DNA of 64,000 nucleotides from Longilinea arvoryzae (GTDB taxonomy: Bacteria; Chloroflexota; Anaerolineae; Anaerolineales; Anaerolineaceae), in the NCBI RefSeq assembly GCF_001050235.1, contig NZ_DF967972.1, positions 1,006,475 through 1,070,474 on the forward strand, read 5' to 3'. A program made the translations under genes and the position numbers. Below the pieces are notes generated by a model. The model saw nothing but the letters and a program-made list of their open reading frames with translations, was not told where the DNA came from and ran no database searches. Shown here piece by piece: positions 16,301 through 27,500 of the stretch; positions within the stretch are counted from its first letter, which is position 1, and each line of letters begins with the position of its first letter.

Positions 16301-19300
16301 ATGACAACGAACCTGATGGATATGTTGAAGCTAGTGGAATCAACCCTCCACAAGATGGAAAATCATATTGAACTTGAATCATTTGACCGACAGGTCATGA
16401 AATTATGGATTGAAATACACAGCAGTAAGGAAGAAATCGTAGATGATGATCACTTGCGCGGGAAGTATGAACTGGTAAGAGAACAAATCGCCCGGATTTT
16501 GCAGGACCAATTTAACTTCGCTCTGGGACGGATTGAGCAGGCCGATGATGAAACAGCCTTTTCCAGGGCAAAAGACGATGCCACTGAATGGCAGGGAATG
16601 TTTAGCAACGTTGATCAAAATACTGTCAACTCGTCCCCCAGGCTAGAGACATCTATTAATCGCTACCGGTTATTTGCGGAATGCTTCAAGAAATATACTG
16701 TGTTAACCCGTAGGCTCATTGAGGAATTGGATTCTCATAATATCTCGGGGTTGCGCACGGATATTAGTGGCTTTCTGGAAAACCTGAATAAAGCCATTCT
16801 GACGCTTCAATCAGATCTACGTCTTGATCAACAGGAGCATGATAGACGGATCGATTTATTTAGACAATGGATCGGGGCGATTGAAAATAACGAAACGGTC
16901 CAGCGGATATTTGATGTAAGTAAAACCATGACCATCCAGGTTAGTGGTGATTATGCTGCCGGCATGGATGATTTGAAGAACAAAGATCCAGATTTGACAG
17001 TATATCATTACATCAGTGATGACCCAATTGACCCTGTAATGGGTTGGAATAAAGTTAGAGATGTGATTGTAATCTGGGACCGTCGTTGGAAACGTTATTG
17101 TTCTAAGAAAATTCAACAATATGCGGATGAGCTGCTCAACAGCGGCCTTGATGAAAAAGGCCCATTTGCCGTAGATCCATTCGAATGGAAAATGAGATTT
17201 GACAATCTAGTTGAGCACATCAAACGACCCATTACCGACTTGGATCGTCAGACAAGGGATGAATACCAGGCCATCAATCATCGCATCAGCCAGGCCATTT
17301 TCAACTTTAGACCGCTAAGAGACCGCTTTGAAGGCGTTCGGGAATTAATCAACACCGATGACCAAAGGGATCCTTTGGATTTGCTGGTGGAATTAGACCG
17401 TGTATGGTTGGAGATCAGAAAACAGGTTCCGCTATATGCCACCGCAAATGACGATTTGCGCGGTAGTCTCATCCCCCGGGTGAAGAACCAGTTGCGGCAA
17501 CGATATTCCGGTTACAGAAAATTGTTCTTATCCAACCCTTTTGCTGTAAAGAGAGCTGCGCACGATGTTGTATCCAAACTGAAACAGTTTACAGAATTTG
17601 AGGCCGATCGCTTCGATATCGAACGGTTGATCAATTTATGTGAACTATTTGAGAGTGAGATGAACGCTGCCAGCGGTGAGTTGCCTGATCGGGCATTGGC
17701 AAGACTGGAAGCATTACAGGTAACGATAGAAAATGAAAAAATGGGCGATATCCCTCTCATGCTCACGATGGAAATTCAAACCCGTCGGGCAGGGTTAAAG
17801 CCAGTAAAGGTGGGGCAGGAGCTTAAAGTTAGGGCGACAGATCTGTTGAGGAGCCTTGAAAATCAGGCTACCAGCCTGCCGATTGATCAACTGGTAACCA
17901 TGTATTTGAATCAAATAGAGTCAGTGCTGAAGCAAATGGAAGTGGCACTGCCGGAACTCCGCAAGCAACCTTCTACGAATACGGCGTTGCTTCCCATCTT
18001 TGATTCTTTGGTGAATTCCCAGAGAACATTAATGGCCTGGTCTGCCTATCTGCAAGCTGCGGTGGAGATTGAACGTCCTGGCGCGGATTTGAAGCAGATT
18101 AATAACTGGCTGGATGTTGTGCGAAGCAGCGTATATCGTAAAAATCTTTTCACAAAGTTTGATGACATTGTAAACAAGTTGGCCGGGTTTGGCGCGAATG
18201 ATGGCATGGTGGAAGCCATTGTCACACAAATAAACACAGCCCTTGAAAAAACCGGCGATGATTACCAGTGCTTAACCGGTGGCGCCATCTCCGGACTATT
18301 AAACTTGTGGGCGCAATTGGATGCCGTCCGGGATCTGTCCACAACTAGAATCAGCGAGAGGAGAGCTGCGCGAGCTGCTCTGGAACAGAAAATCCTCCGC
18401 ATCGCTATGAACCTCCTGGCTCTCCTTCATGAAGAAGTGACTAAAGTTTCTCTGAAGGACCTGGAGTTAACTGTCCAGTGGATGCAAAAAAATCAAGCTA
18501 CCCATCCCTACCTTATTGAGATGGAGGCCCACCTTTCTGCTTTACAGGCATTATCTTACTTAAAACCCGACCATGGTGAACCCAATCTGGATGCGGCCAT
18601 TACCGCTTGGAAACGGGCCAGAGAAAGGAGCCACCCTCATGCTGAAGCAATGCAAAGGGCTCTTAAGAAGATGAAAGCCCTGGTAGATGCCGCAAAGGGT
18701 GTGTTTATTTCACTTGCCTCTGCCAATGCCGACCCAACCTTGAAGTACGATACAGATGTTATAGCCTGTACTTTACAGTCAAAACTTCTAAAGATAATTA
18801 AAGAGTACGAAAACATTGAGTATCTGAGTGGAAAAGTAATAACCGTGGCCATTGTGGGTGAGGCCAGGGTGGTACCTTTTCCATTGATTGAGGATTTCCG
18901 CACAGACTACGGCAATATCACCTATAGAGAAGGCGAAATGTCGAGCCCGGCTCTGGATCTGGAGTATCAGGTGATGTGGGATCAGTACCATCTGACGGAT
19001 GTGATGAAGAGCATGCAAGTACTCATGCCACCCGCCCCTGCCTTAATCTATGATGAATTTCTTTTCCGCTCGCAAACCTATAAAAACCTAGCATCTCTTA
19101 TTTTCCGTATGGCGCAGTCACAAACGCTTGTGGAACTCCAGCGTGTTTGTTCTCATGATGCCCTACCCCTGGTAAATAATGTGGGTTTGAAAACACGCCA
19201 CGCTGAACTCCTGAAACGTATACCTAAATTGGATGATCTCGCGACCAATTTGTGGACGCAGGGAAGAAGTGCATACGAACAGGAGTTGGTTGCTCCAGCC

Positions 19301-21049
19301 GGTGGGTTGGCAGATCCACATAAAAACGATTACCGGCGCATGATTCTGAATCCTGATTCCATCTACCCACTCGATGGGAGTATCAACCGCATTCATGAAC
19401 TGCAGATCTGGTTGGCAAACTCTATTACTCATTTTCAAAACAAGAGAACTACATTTGTAAGTGCTACGTATGTAATCGGTCTGGGCCCTGACTCGATCGG
19501 CAAGCACCACAACGATTTATCATCCATCGCGGAGCAGGCAAAGGATCTGCATGCCATTTTCCCTCACTTTCTAACCCTTTACTTTGCTCGTTTGCAGCTC
19601 GACGATACTGCCTGGAAAACCCATCCCCTGGGAACAATTTTTATAGACTTGACGAATTTTATTCAAGATAGGGACCTGGACACCTTTCTCGCTCATCTGA
19701 AGGACTTGCATAAACTTTATCAAAATGTGCGCGAGAAGCAAGCGTCTGGTTTGCTGCTTGCGCTGGACAATGAGGCGGACGATGAACTGGGCATCCTCAC
19801 AAGTCAAATAACGGTAATCAAGCTTTGGGCAACCCCGGCAGGATATGCTGACCTTGCCGGTCATCCCTCTTTTATCGAAATTGAGAGGCAGGTAAGAGCT
19901 TGTGATCAAAAGAGGAAGATTGTTCTGAAATTGCTCAAACAACTTAAAGAGGCGGGGAATGTCGCCGGAGTGCCCGGTGGAACGGTCCCTACTGACATGG
20001 AGAAAGAAGATTTTATTGCATCTAGATTCAAAGACCCTCTGGCATGGGCAAGCGATCTGTTGCAGAGACTGGAAGAAGAGGCTCCCGACCCGTTAAAGAC
20101 CCCCTTGTGGAGATGGAGCCTTATCTTTGGCAACATGACGGAAGAAGCGGTGATCAAAAAATATATTACCGCCGAGAGCACGCTCGTCGCAGAAGCCAAA
20201 ACTTATCTTGATAAACTGAATGCCCGGGTGAACAAACAGGTGGGGGGGGGTACGGAGGACCTTCTGATTCGGACCCAAAACAAAATTTCGACTGATAGGA
20301 CGGGCATATGTGCGTGGCTATTACAGGCGAAATACAAAGAGGCGTTCGACGAATGGGTGAGCCAGGTGGGTCTTGAGTTTGACCTGAAAGATGAGCAACT
20401 GCCGGTCAACGGGGGCGGAGTGGAACGGGCCAGACAGGTTGGAGTTTGTACTGCTCCCCTGGTCACTTGGTTGGTGTCTCTGAGAAATTGGTTTGACATA
20501 CAGGTAGCGGTTAAAGGGATCGACTCCGCCAGTCAGAAGGTCCCCTATAAGCCGATGGACGGTGTGTGGATTAAGCGAAAGAACCCCGGGGGAAGGGGAA
20601 TGTATGCCCTATTCGCGGACATGGTACAGCGTGAAGCTGAATTCCACAAGAGTTTAGGCGACATCCAAACGGCTTCTGCTTATCGCATCAGTCTGATCCA
20701 ACAGGAGCAGGGTATTTTTACCACCCTACCGCTGTGGACTGAACAGGTTGCAGGTGAATTGGCGCTGATAGCCTCCCTATACTCAGACTACGAAGACGCT
20801 CTCGAAAAAGCATGGACCGCCTGGCGCGCGAAAAGCGCTATTCGTGTACCGTGGCTGGATTTTCGAAATCAAAATAAAAGAAGATTCGATGAAGCCAAGG
20901 AGGATCTCCAGTCCAAGGCTTGCTCGGTTTGCAGACTTGCGCCCGACAATTCTCCCCTTCGCGAGCAGTTAGGGCTTGAATGCAGCCGTTTTACCGACCC
21001 CAAAATAGACAATCCTTGTGGCCGATTTACACTGGATGGAAGGTTGTAA
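16301..21049 (+). CDS. Giant soluble protein of unknown function, first gene of the type VII/tubulin-like cluster
   Basis: This 1582-aa protein is not recognised. It has no signal peptide and no transmembrane segment, and most of it reads as alternating amphipathic helices (for example KLVESTLHKMENHI and LEALQVTIENEKMG), so it is probably an extended helical scaffold. No nucleotide-binding motif is seen. The last 45 residues hold four cysteines, C-x2-C-x18-C-x11-C (CSVC, ECSRF, PCGRF), a possible metal site. Its stop overlaps the ATG of the phosphoesterase (TAATG), so it is coupled to the cluster. GAGGA lies 12 nt before ATG, a rather long spacing. It may be a cytosolic platform for the complex; this is inference. 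Confidence 0.6.
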   Translation: MTTNLMDMLKLVESTLHKMENHIELESFDRQVMKLWIEIHSSKEEIVDDDHLRGKYELVREQIARILQDQFNFALGRIEQADDETAFSRAKDDATEWQGMFSNVDQNTVNSSPRLETSINRYRLFAECFKKYTVLTRRLIEELDSHNISGLRTDISGFLENLNKAILTLQSDLRLDQQEHDRRIDLFRQWIGAIENNETVQRIFDVSKTMTIQVSGDYAAGMDDLKNKDPDLTVYHYISDDPIDPVMGWNKVRDVIVIWDRRWKRYCSKKIQQYADELLNSGLDEKGPFAVDPFEWKMRFDNLVEHIKRPITDLDRQTRDEYQAINHRISQAIFNFRPLRDRFEGVRELINTDDQRDPLDLLVELDRVWLEIRKQVPLYATANDDLRGSLIPRVKNQLRQRYSGYRKLFLSNPFAVKRAAHDVVSKLKQFTEFEADRFDIERLINLCELFESEMNAASGELPDRALARLEALQVTIENEKMGDIPLMLTMEIQTRRAGLKPVKVGQELKVRATDLLRSLENQATSLPIDQLVTMYLNQIESVLKQMEVALPELRKQPSTNTALLPIFDSLVNSQRTLMAWSAYLQAAVEIERPGADLKQINNWLDVVRSSVYRKNLFTKFDDIVNKLAGFGANDGMVEAIVTQINTALEKTGDDYQCLTGGAISGLLNLWAQLDAVRDLSTTRISERRAARAALEQKILRIAMNLLALLHEEVTKVSLKDLELTVQWMQKNQATHPYLIEMEAHLSALQALSYLKPDHGEPNLDAAITAWKRARERSHPHAEAMQRALKKMKALVDAAKGVFISLASANADPTLKYDTDVIACTLQSKLLKIIKEYENIEYLSGKVITVAIVGEARVVPFPLIEDFRTDYGNITYREGEMSSPALDLEYQVMWDQYHLTDVMKSMQVLMPPAPALIYDEFLFRSQTYKNLASLIFRMAQSQTLVELQRVCSHDALPLVNNVGLKTRHAELLKRIPKLDDLATNLWTQGRSAYEQELVAPAGGLADPHKNDYRRMILNPDSIYPLDGSINRIHELQIWLANSITHFQNKRTTFVSATYVIGLGPDSIGKHHNDLSSIAEQAKDLHAIFPHFLTLYFARLQLDDTAWKTHPLGTIFIDLTNFIQDRDLDTFLAHLKDLHKLYQNVREKQASGLLLALDNEADDELGILTSQITVIKLWATPAGYADLAGHPSFIEIERQVRACDQKRKIVLKLLKQLKEAGNVAGVPGGTVPTDMEKEDFIASRFKDPLAWASDLLQRLEEEAPDPLKTPLWRWSLIFGNMTEEAVIKKYITAESTLVAEAKTYLDKLNARVNKQVGGGTEDLLIRTQNKISTDRTGICAWLLQAKYKEAFDEWVSQVGLEFDLKDEQLPVNGGGVERARQVGVCTAPLVTWLVSLRNWFDIQVAVKGIDSASQKVPYKPMDGVWIKRKNPGGRGMYALFADMVQREAEFHKSLGDIQTASAYRISLIQQEQGIFTTLPLWTEQVAGELALIASLYSDYEDALEKAWTAWRAKSAIRVPWLDFRNQNKRRFDEAKEDLQSKACSVCRLAPDNSPLREQLGLECSRFTDPKIDNPCGRFTLDGRL

Positions 21050-21891
21050 TGAGGATCTGTGTCATCAGTGATATTCACTCCGAAATAATAAAACTGGACG
21101 CCGTCATGAAGAATGTTGGCAATGTGGATGGCATCATTTTCCTTGGTGATCTTTTTGACCGTGGCGTGGACAGTCATGTTACCTACAAGCTGTTCAAAAA
21201 ATGGTTTGAAGAGAAAAACCACAACAGCCAATGGATCTGTGGCAACCATGATCGCGCCATCCTGTACTCTTTACTACCCGATGCGCATCCTGACCTGATA
21301 AATTATTTCACCACCATAGCGGACGACTACCGGGATACCTGCAAGCTGCGCGCCATGGGTATACCCGTGGGACATGCCGAGATGGTTGCCAATCGGCCTG
21401 TATATGGAGAGGCTACGCTGGGCGGGTTGCGGGTGTATATGACCCACGGGTTTCCACATAATGATGACATTAAAAAAGCAACCCAGTACGACTATCAGTG
21501 CCATCCAAACAACGGCACATCCCCCACCGAGGTCGCCGGATTGATCAATAACGCACACATCCTATTGGTGGGACATTCACACTGTCAGACCGCCTGGTTG
21601 TATACCGCGGGCGAACAGGCGGGCTGGACGCAATGGATTCCCGATTTTGGAACAGCTCTGGACGGTACGATAGGCGGAATTGTTGTTGGTGAGTTTGGTG
21701 CAACTTTGGACTTTTCGGATCTGCCGGAAGGATCCTTCCTGATCCTAAATCCGGGGAGTGTGGGCAGTCCGCGGGATCCACGGGCGAGTATGAACGAAGC
21801 TAATCGGGCGTTCACGCAGTATCTGGTTCTGGAAATTGACGACATGCGGATATCCGCTAAATATAAAACCATGCAATTGAAGGAAGGTTAA
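21049..21891 (+). CDS. Calcineurin-like metallophosphoesterase
   Basis: This 280-aa enzyme has all blocks of the two-metal phosphoesterase fold: DIH (Asp8, His10), GDLFDRG (Asp34), GNHD (Asn66, His67, Asp68) and GHSHC (His176, His178). The order and spacing resemble the serine/threonine phosphatase (PPP-like, PrpA/ApaH-type) branch. Because a protein-kinase-like gene lies in the same gene run (28068), it is a natural candidate for reversing that phosphorylation, but nucleotide or other substrates are possible. It starts on the stop of the preceding gene and ends on the start of the next, a fully coupled position. Confidence 0.85.
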   Translation: MRICVISDIHSEIIKLDAVMKNVGNVDGIIFLGDLFDRGVDSHVTYKLFKKWFEEKNHNSQWICGNHDRAILYSLLPDAHPDLINYFTTIADDYRDTCKLRAMGIPVGHAEMVANRPVYGEATLGGLRVYMTHGFPHNDDIKKATQYDYQCHPNNGTSPTEVAGLINNAHILLVGHSHCQTAWLYTAGEQAGWTQWIPDFGTALDGTIGGIVVGEFGATLDFSDLPEGSFLILNPGSVGSPRDPRASMNEANRAFTQYLVLEIDDMRISAKYKTMQLKEG

Positions 21892-24515
21892 TGGCCATGG
21901 CAACCTGTTTTCGAAAAAAAATCATACTTTTCGTACTGACCTGCTTGCTGGTTACGCTCCTTCCGGCGAGTTCTGCCCAGGCGATGCCTGTGACAGTCCT
22001 GCCAGCGCAGGTGGAGGCGGATGAGGAGAGCGTCTGTACTTCATCCCAGGTGGTGCTGATCATTGACCAATCTCAGAGCATGGATCTGCGCAACGATCCC
22101 AACGATTTGCGGTTTTACATTCCTATGTATGTGGCCGATATACTCGCGAGAAACTATATCAATGCCCGCATGACCGCAAACCGGTTGGATCGCCCGATGA
22201 CGGTGCAAATGGCGGTGATCCAGTTTGCGAGTAAAGCCACCATAGGCCTCGATTGGACCACCATTTCCCCGGTAGATTATGCCGCTTGGCAGGGTCAGAG
22301 GGACCAGATTTTGGCGCAGGGTTTGTTGACCGCTGATGATTATCTTTCCATGGTTCCGCTGATTAGTAACGGCACAAATATGCAAGCCGCATTTGATAAA
22401 GTGGCTGAATTGATCGATAGAGCAGCCCCACAGGTTGAGGGCTGCCCCAGGCGCACCTACCTCATGCTGACGGACGGCAACCCTGATTCCAACGGCGATC
22501 CGATTAGAGAGCCTTTATTGGGCGAGTATATGGATAATGTGAAGTCGCTGGTGGATGGGAAGTTGCTGGGGGATGGCAGCGCGCTATATGTAACCGCTAT
22601 CAACGATTCGTCGGATAACTACTGGCGCGTTACCGAGAAATACTGGATGGGCATCACGCATGAGAGCGAGCGCACAGAACTGGATGAGCCGGAGCGTGCG
22701 GCGAAGGTGAGCACGCGAGCCGAAATCGGTTTGCGCATGAGTAATATTGTCAACTTCCGGTTGGATCGCGGCGTGGTGAACGCCCAGGTGGGACCCAACG
22801 TGGTACCGCCCTATCTGGAACGGGTAATATTCACCTTCTTTAAGCCCGACCGCGATAATGTAATCGAGTTGACCGACCCGCAAGGAAGGGTGTTAACCGC
22901 CGGACCGGATGTGGTTGTGACCGGCCTGGATGAGGGCATCCAGACCATCGAATTGATCCGGCCTGAGCCGGGCATTTACCAACTAGCTACCACGGCCAGT
23001 AGTGGCGATTATTACATCACTAAGGACATGATCTTCATCAAGACCTCGATGCAGAGTGACATGAGCAGGCTGTACCAGTTTGGATGTTTCCCTATCGAAA
23101 TCAGTCTGGTGGATAGCGAAAATCGCCCCATCCCGCGCTATGATGACCCGCGCTATGCGCTCAAAGTAGAAGCAACCCTCAAATCCGCCGCGAGCGGCGA
23201 AAGTATGGCCCTGCCGCTCGCTTACGATTCAGCCACGGGCAAAATCACGGGTATATTTACGCCGGTATATACAGGCGATAATCAGCTATCCATCACCGCG
23301 GTTGCCATGGACGACTATCAGGAAAAATGGACTGTTCTGAAGCCGCCCTTTGCCGACTTTGATCTGTATGTTGACCGTCTGGTGATCTCGACCGGTGAAG
23401 CCGAAAATGCCGAGAATAGCGCCTGCTCACCGGCGCAGTACTCGCCCATTAACATGCCGGTGCAGTTCATTGTGGCCGGATCCGGCGTGCCAGTCAACTT
23501 GTGCGTCAAGCCGGAGATTGAGGTAAAGGGTAAGTCCTTCGAGAGCCTGCAGGTGATTGGCCCTGATGCGGATGGGGTATACACACTCAGCGGACTGCCG
23601 CAAAACAGCGGTGAACAATCGCTGTTGATCACTGCAGTGGGGGCAAACCCGACCAGTGGGCAACTGGTGGATATCGCCACCGCTTCCACTTCGGTCGCCC
23701 TGCAACCCGGGCACCAGTATGACCTCAGCATTCACGACATGGGCATGCGCACCTCGGGATTGCTGAACTGGTTGAACCGGCAGATGACAAAAATCAACGG
23801 CGACCCTGAACCGGATGTCCGTGTGATTGGGCGACAGTTGTTTTTCACCCGCCCGCAGGTGACGTTGAAAGCCAGTCTGATGGAAGGCAATACGCCGGCG
23901 CAATCTTCGGATCTTTTGCCCGTGGCGCAACTGGTTCCGCAGCAGGGCGAAGCCGTGCAGGCGGACGGCTGGCAGTACAGTGATGGCGTCTGGAATGCAG
24001 TCTTCCAATCTGTTCCCCTGGGACAGTATGATTTGCAACTGACCTATCCGGCTGCCCCGTGCGGAGCACATATTCAGGTGAATCAGACGCTGCGTACCGT
24101 TCGCGTGGTTGCGGGCCTGGGCGAATGGATTGTGTGGCTGGTCCTGGGTTTACTGGCGTTGATTGGCCTGGTGCTGCTCATATGCTGGCTGTTGTGCCGC
24201 TTTTGGAACCCGGCCAGTGGTTGGATCGGCGTGCTGGATAACAACAATCACACAGTCTGGAAGTTTACACTGGAGGGATCATCGTGCTGGAATCTTGAAA
24301 AACCGGCCGTTGTGAATTGTTCGATCGTGCGCATCAAAATTTACGGTGTCTTCCACATACGCGGATTCTACCGCCTACGCATCTACTGTCTGGATCCCAA
24401 TACCAATCGTGAGAAACTCGTGATTGACGTTATCGTCAATCTGAAAGAATTGAACACCCGGGTGGGCGGATACCGGATCAAGTGGGTACAGGATCTTAAT
24501 CAACTGCCATTTTAA
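21891..24515 (+). CDS. Exported vWA-domain membrane protein
   Basis: In this 874-aa protein the N-terminal signal sequence (basic CFRKK, hydrophobic core about 11-27, SSAQA cleavage-like site) precedes a von Willebrand A domain with an intact MIDAS motif DQSQS (Asp59, Ser61, Ser63) and TDGNPDS near 200. The long middle is beta-rich and probably has Ig-like repeats. One transmembrane helix (WIVWLVLGLLALIGLVLLICWLL, about 745-768) is followed by a cytosolic tail of about 105 residues. The vWA domain would lie outside the membrane and bind a metal-dependent partner. It precedes the tubulin-like gene by 17 bp, so tail-to-GTPase contact is plausible. ATG 21897 is an alternative start. Confidence 0.75.
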   Translation: MAMATCFRKKIILFVLTCLLVTLLPASSAQAMPVTVLPAQVEADEESVCTSSQVVLIIDQSQSMDLRNDPNDLRFYIPMYVADILARNYINARMTANRLDRPMTVQMAVIQFASKATIGLDWTTISPVDYAAWQGQRDQILAQGLLTADDYLSMVPLISNGTNMQAAFDKVAELIDRAAPQVEGCPRRTYLMLTDGNPDSNGDPIREPLLGEYMDNVKSLVDGKLLGDGSALYVTAINDSSDNYWRVTEKYWMGITHESERTELDEPERAAKVSTRAEIGLRMSNIVNFRLDRGVVNAQVGPNVVPPYLERVIFTFFKPDRDNVIELTDPQGRVLTAGPDVVVTGLDEGIQTIELIRPEPGIYQLATTASSGDYYITKDMIFIKTSMQSDMSRLYQFGCFPIEISLVDSENRPIPRYDDPRYALKVEATLKSAASGESMALPLAYDSATGKITGIFTPVYTGDNQLSITAVAMDDYQEKWTVLKPPFADFDLYVDRLVISTGEAENAENSACSPAQYSPINMPVQFIVAGSGVPVNLCVKPEIEVKGKSFESLQVIGPDADGVYTLSGLPQNSGEQSLLITAVGANPTSGQLVDIATASTSVALQPGHQYDLSIHDMGMRTSGLLNWLNRQMTKINGDPEPDVRVIGRQLFFTRPQVTLKASLMEGNTPAQSSDLLPVAQLVPQQGEAVQADGWQYSDGVWNAVFQSVPLGQYDLQLTYPAAPCGAHIQVNQTLRTVRVVAGLGEWIVWLVLGLLALIGLVLLICWLLCRFWNPASGWIGVLDNNNHTVWKFTLEGSSCWNLEKPAVVNCSIVRIKIYGVFHIRGFYRLRIYCLDPNTNREKLVIDVIVNLKELNTRVGGYRIKWVQDLNQLPF

Positions 24516-24532
24516 GCAAAAAGGAGTATGCC

Positions 24533-27500
24533 ATGCCATCCACGTTAATCATTGGTCTGGGCGGAACAGGCGCCAAAACCGTCATTCACATCAAGAAAAT
24601 GCTGATGGATTCGCGGCCGGACGGTAAATTGCCGCCGGATGTCAAATTGCTGGTGATTGATACCGAGAAATCACCTACCACCCTGACGGAGGTGGGACCC
24701 TGGATGGGGGAGTATGCATCCAGAGAGCAAATGGATCTGAAAAATATCCAGATTCATCCGATTAGTGAATACTACGCATTGATCGGGCCGCTCTATGATT
24801 TTACGCCGAGTCACATCGCCCACTGGTACGATTCGGCTTACTTTCACGCACACCCAGATGCGAGAACCATTCTTAATGTTCAGACTGGTGCGGGTATGTA
24901 CCGCCAGGTGGGCAGGCTGGCACTTTTTAATCATTTGCAAAATGGGGTGAACAGCGCGCTGTATAACCAACTGGCTGAAATCGTCAACGGGTTTCCGGCT
25001 GCCACCTGCAGGGTGATCCTGACCGGCTCGCTGGCCGGGGGGACGGGGGCGGCGTTATTCATTGACATCGCCCATCTGGTGCAGGTGATCGCGGAAAACA
25101 ATAGCAAAAGCGCAGATGTGGTGGCCGCGCTGGTGCTGCCTGAAGCCTTCGAACACGAGGAAGGAGTAGAGGTGGATGCGTCCATGCGCGCCCGCAGTCT
25201 GGCGGCGCTGCGCGAGCTGGACCGCTTTATGAGCGTGCATATTCCTGAGATTGGGTTCAATATGCAATACACCAATGATCCGGCGCATTACTCCATCAAT
25301 AAACGCACCAAGGGCTCGCCCTTCAGCCTGGTTTACCTGATGGAGAAAACCGCGCCGAATAATCAAGGCGATATACCCCATCCGCTCACAGCGCCCATTG
25401 ATAAGGGCATTGCGCCGATGATGGCGACCTGGATCGCCAAGCTGTGCGATGGCACCATCAACGCCGCCTACGCATCGGCGAAAACCAACATTAACTTTCT
25501 TCGCAATAGTGAAGCCACCAGCGGGTTGACCACGGCGTTTGTCAGCACGTTTGGCACTTACAGCGTGGTGCTGCCGCTGGCGGCCCTGGTGGAAGATTGG
25601 AGCCTGCGCCTGGCAGAGGAAGCTGTGGCGGTACTGGCGCCTGCGTTTGACCCTGAAAACCCGATCTTATTGCCCGACACCGAGCTGCCCAACGCGCCTG
25701 GAGATACTGCCCGAATGGAGGGCGTCGGGGGCTGCAACCTGCTGCGCGACGCCACGGAACTGGGCGAGCGCCATTCCGAACAGACCCACTCGATGTTGGT
25801 CGAGGAGATCAAGGTTCGTTCGGTCAAGGTCTTCAGCGGTTGTTTTGTGGATGAGCATACCACCTCTGAAGAAACCGCCGTGCTTGAAAGTATGAACGAA
25901 ACAATCACCTACTACAAAAAAAATAATATGGGCTTGTTGAGCAACCCCTATGCAGGTGCCTTATGCCCGCCGGTGTTAAATAAAAACCAGCCGGTGAACA
26001 TACGCGCTCAGCAGTTGCATGATAGTTGCGAAACCCAGTATGCCCGGCTGGAAGGTATCTGGAAGCAGCACCTGGATGCCATGGCCAACCGCCAGGTGCA
26101 AGGCTTCGCGGAGGAGACAATCAAGGACTGTGAGAATGTACTGAACGGCGCCGGAACCGACAAACCCATGGATGCTCTCCACCGGCGGTTTGGCCGGTTG
26201 CCGTGGCTGATCGCCTACATCCACCAACGGCGGGTGGATTTGCAATCTGCTATCTCGGTTCTGTCGGACGCGCTCAAGGGACTGCAGGCAACTGCGGAGG
26301 ATTATGAACACAAGGGGTGGAAGGGCGGCCTGATGGGCCAGTCGGATCTGAAAACCCAGATGGTAAATGACGACCGCAAACAGCATGACTATTTGACCAT
26401 CCGCCAGGAGTGGTTGGTATGCAAACGCAAACAGGTACTGATTGACAGTGAATTGAAGGGCTTGCGCCGCATGCTGGCGTATCTGGATAAACTGGAAGGC
26501 GATCAACTGGAAGGCCAGTTGACCCTGTACCTCAACATGCTGGTGGGTACCAACAAGCTACTTCAGACCATCAGGGCTACGCGGAAGAAGATCGAAAAAG
26601 AACGGGAAAAAGCCAGTTCCGCGCTCAACCAGGTGCGTGAGGTGGTGAACGAACCAGCTTGGGAAGAGGAAATGTACCGCCACTACTGCCAGCCGGACCC
26701 CACCATGCCACTGGCGCTGCACCGTATTCTGCAGGCGTTGCAGTGGGAAGCTGGGAATATTATGGTAAATGGCGCGCCGGTGCCGCGGCTGAAATTGCAC
26801 GCGACCGGCATTGAGGTGAATGAAAGGAATCTGGTGTTAAGCACCGATCAGCTTCAAATAGATCAGAAGGACAATCCGGAGACCCTCATCCAGAAAAACC
26901 TTACCCGCCTGAGCGAGCTGACCCGACCGCATTTCAAACCGGCATGGAAAGAGTTGAGCGTGGTGGATCCGTTCATTTGGCGCAGCTTGAATCGCCCCGG
27001 GCAGGACGCCAACAGCTTTGGCGACGCACTGATTGACCGCTGCAATGTCATGTTGACTCCTGGGGCAGCTCAGCAAGCCAATGCACCTACCAATATTTAT
27101 CTGCTGGCGCCCGGGACTGCCATGGCGAATCCCACCTCCAACACTTTTTTGACCACCGCTTTTGCTCACCTACTGGCCAATGTACCTGGAATACAGGCTG
27201 CCGTTTCAAGAGTTTTGTCGCACGGCGACTGCACCACGCTCACCTACTTTATCATGCGGGACGGCATAGAACTGAGACAAATTCCGGCTTTCACCAATGC
27301 CATCATCCCCTATCTGAACCTGGATGCCTTCAGCCAGGGCAGCCAGATCAGCCGGGCGACCAATCATATTTTTAGAGCCGAGAAGGGAGCTACACAGTAT
27401 GAGATAAGAAATAATCCCTTGTTGATATCGCGCGTGGCCATGCTGCTGGAGGATGAAACTCTGCTAACTGACTACCTGCTGGCCTGGGCGTTCAAGTACC

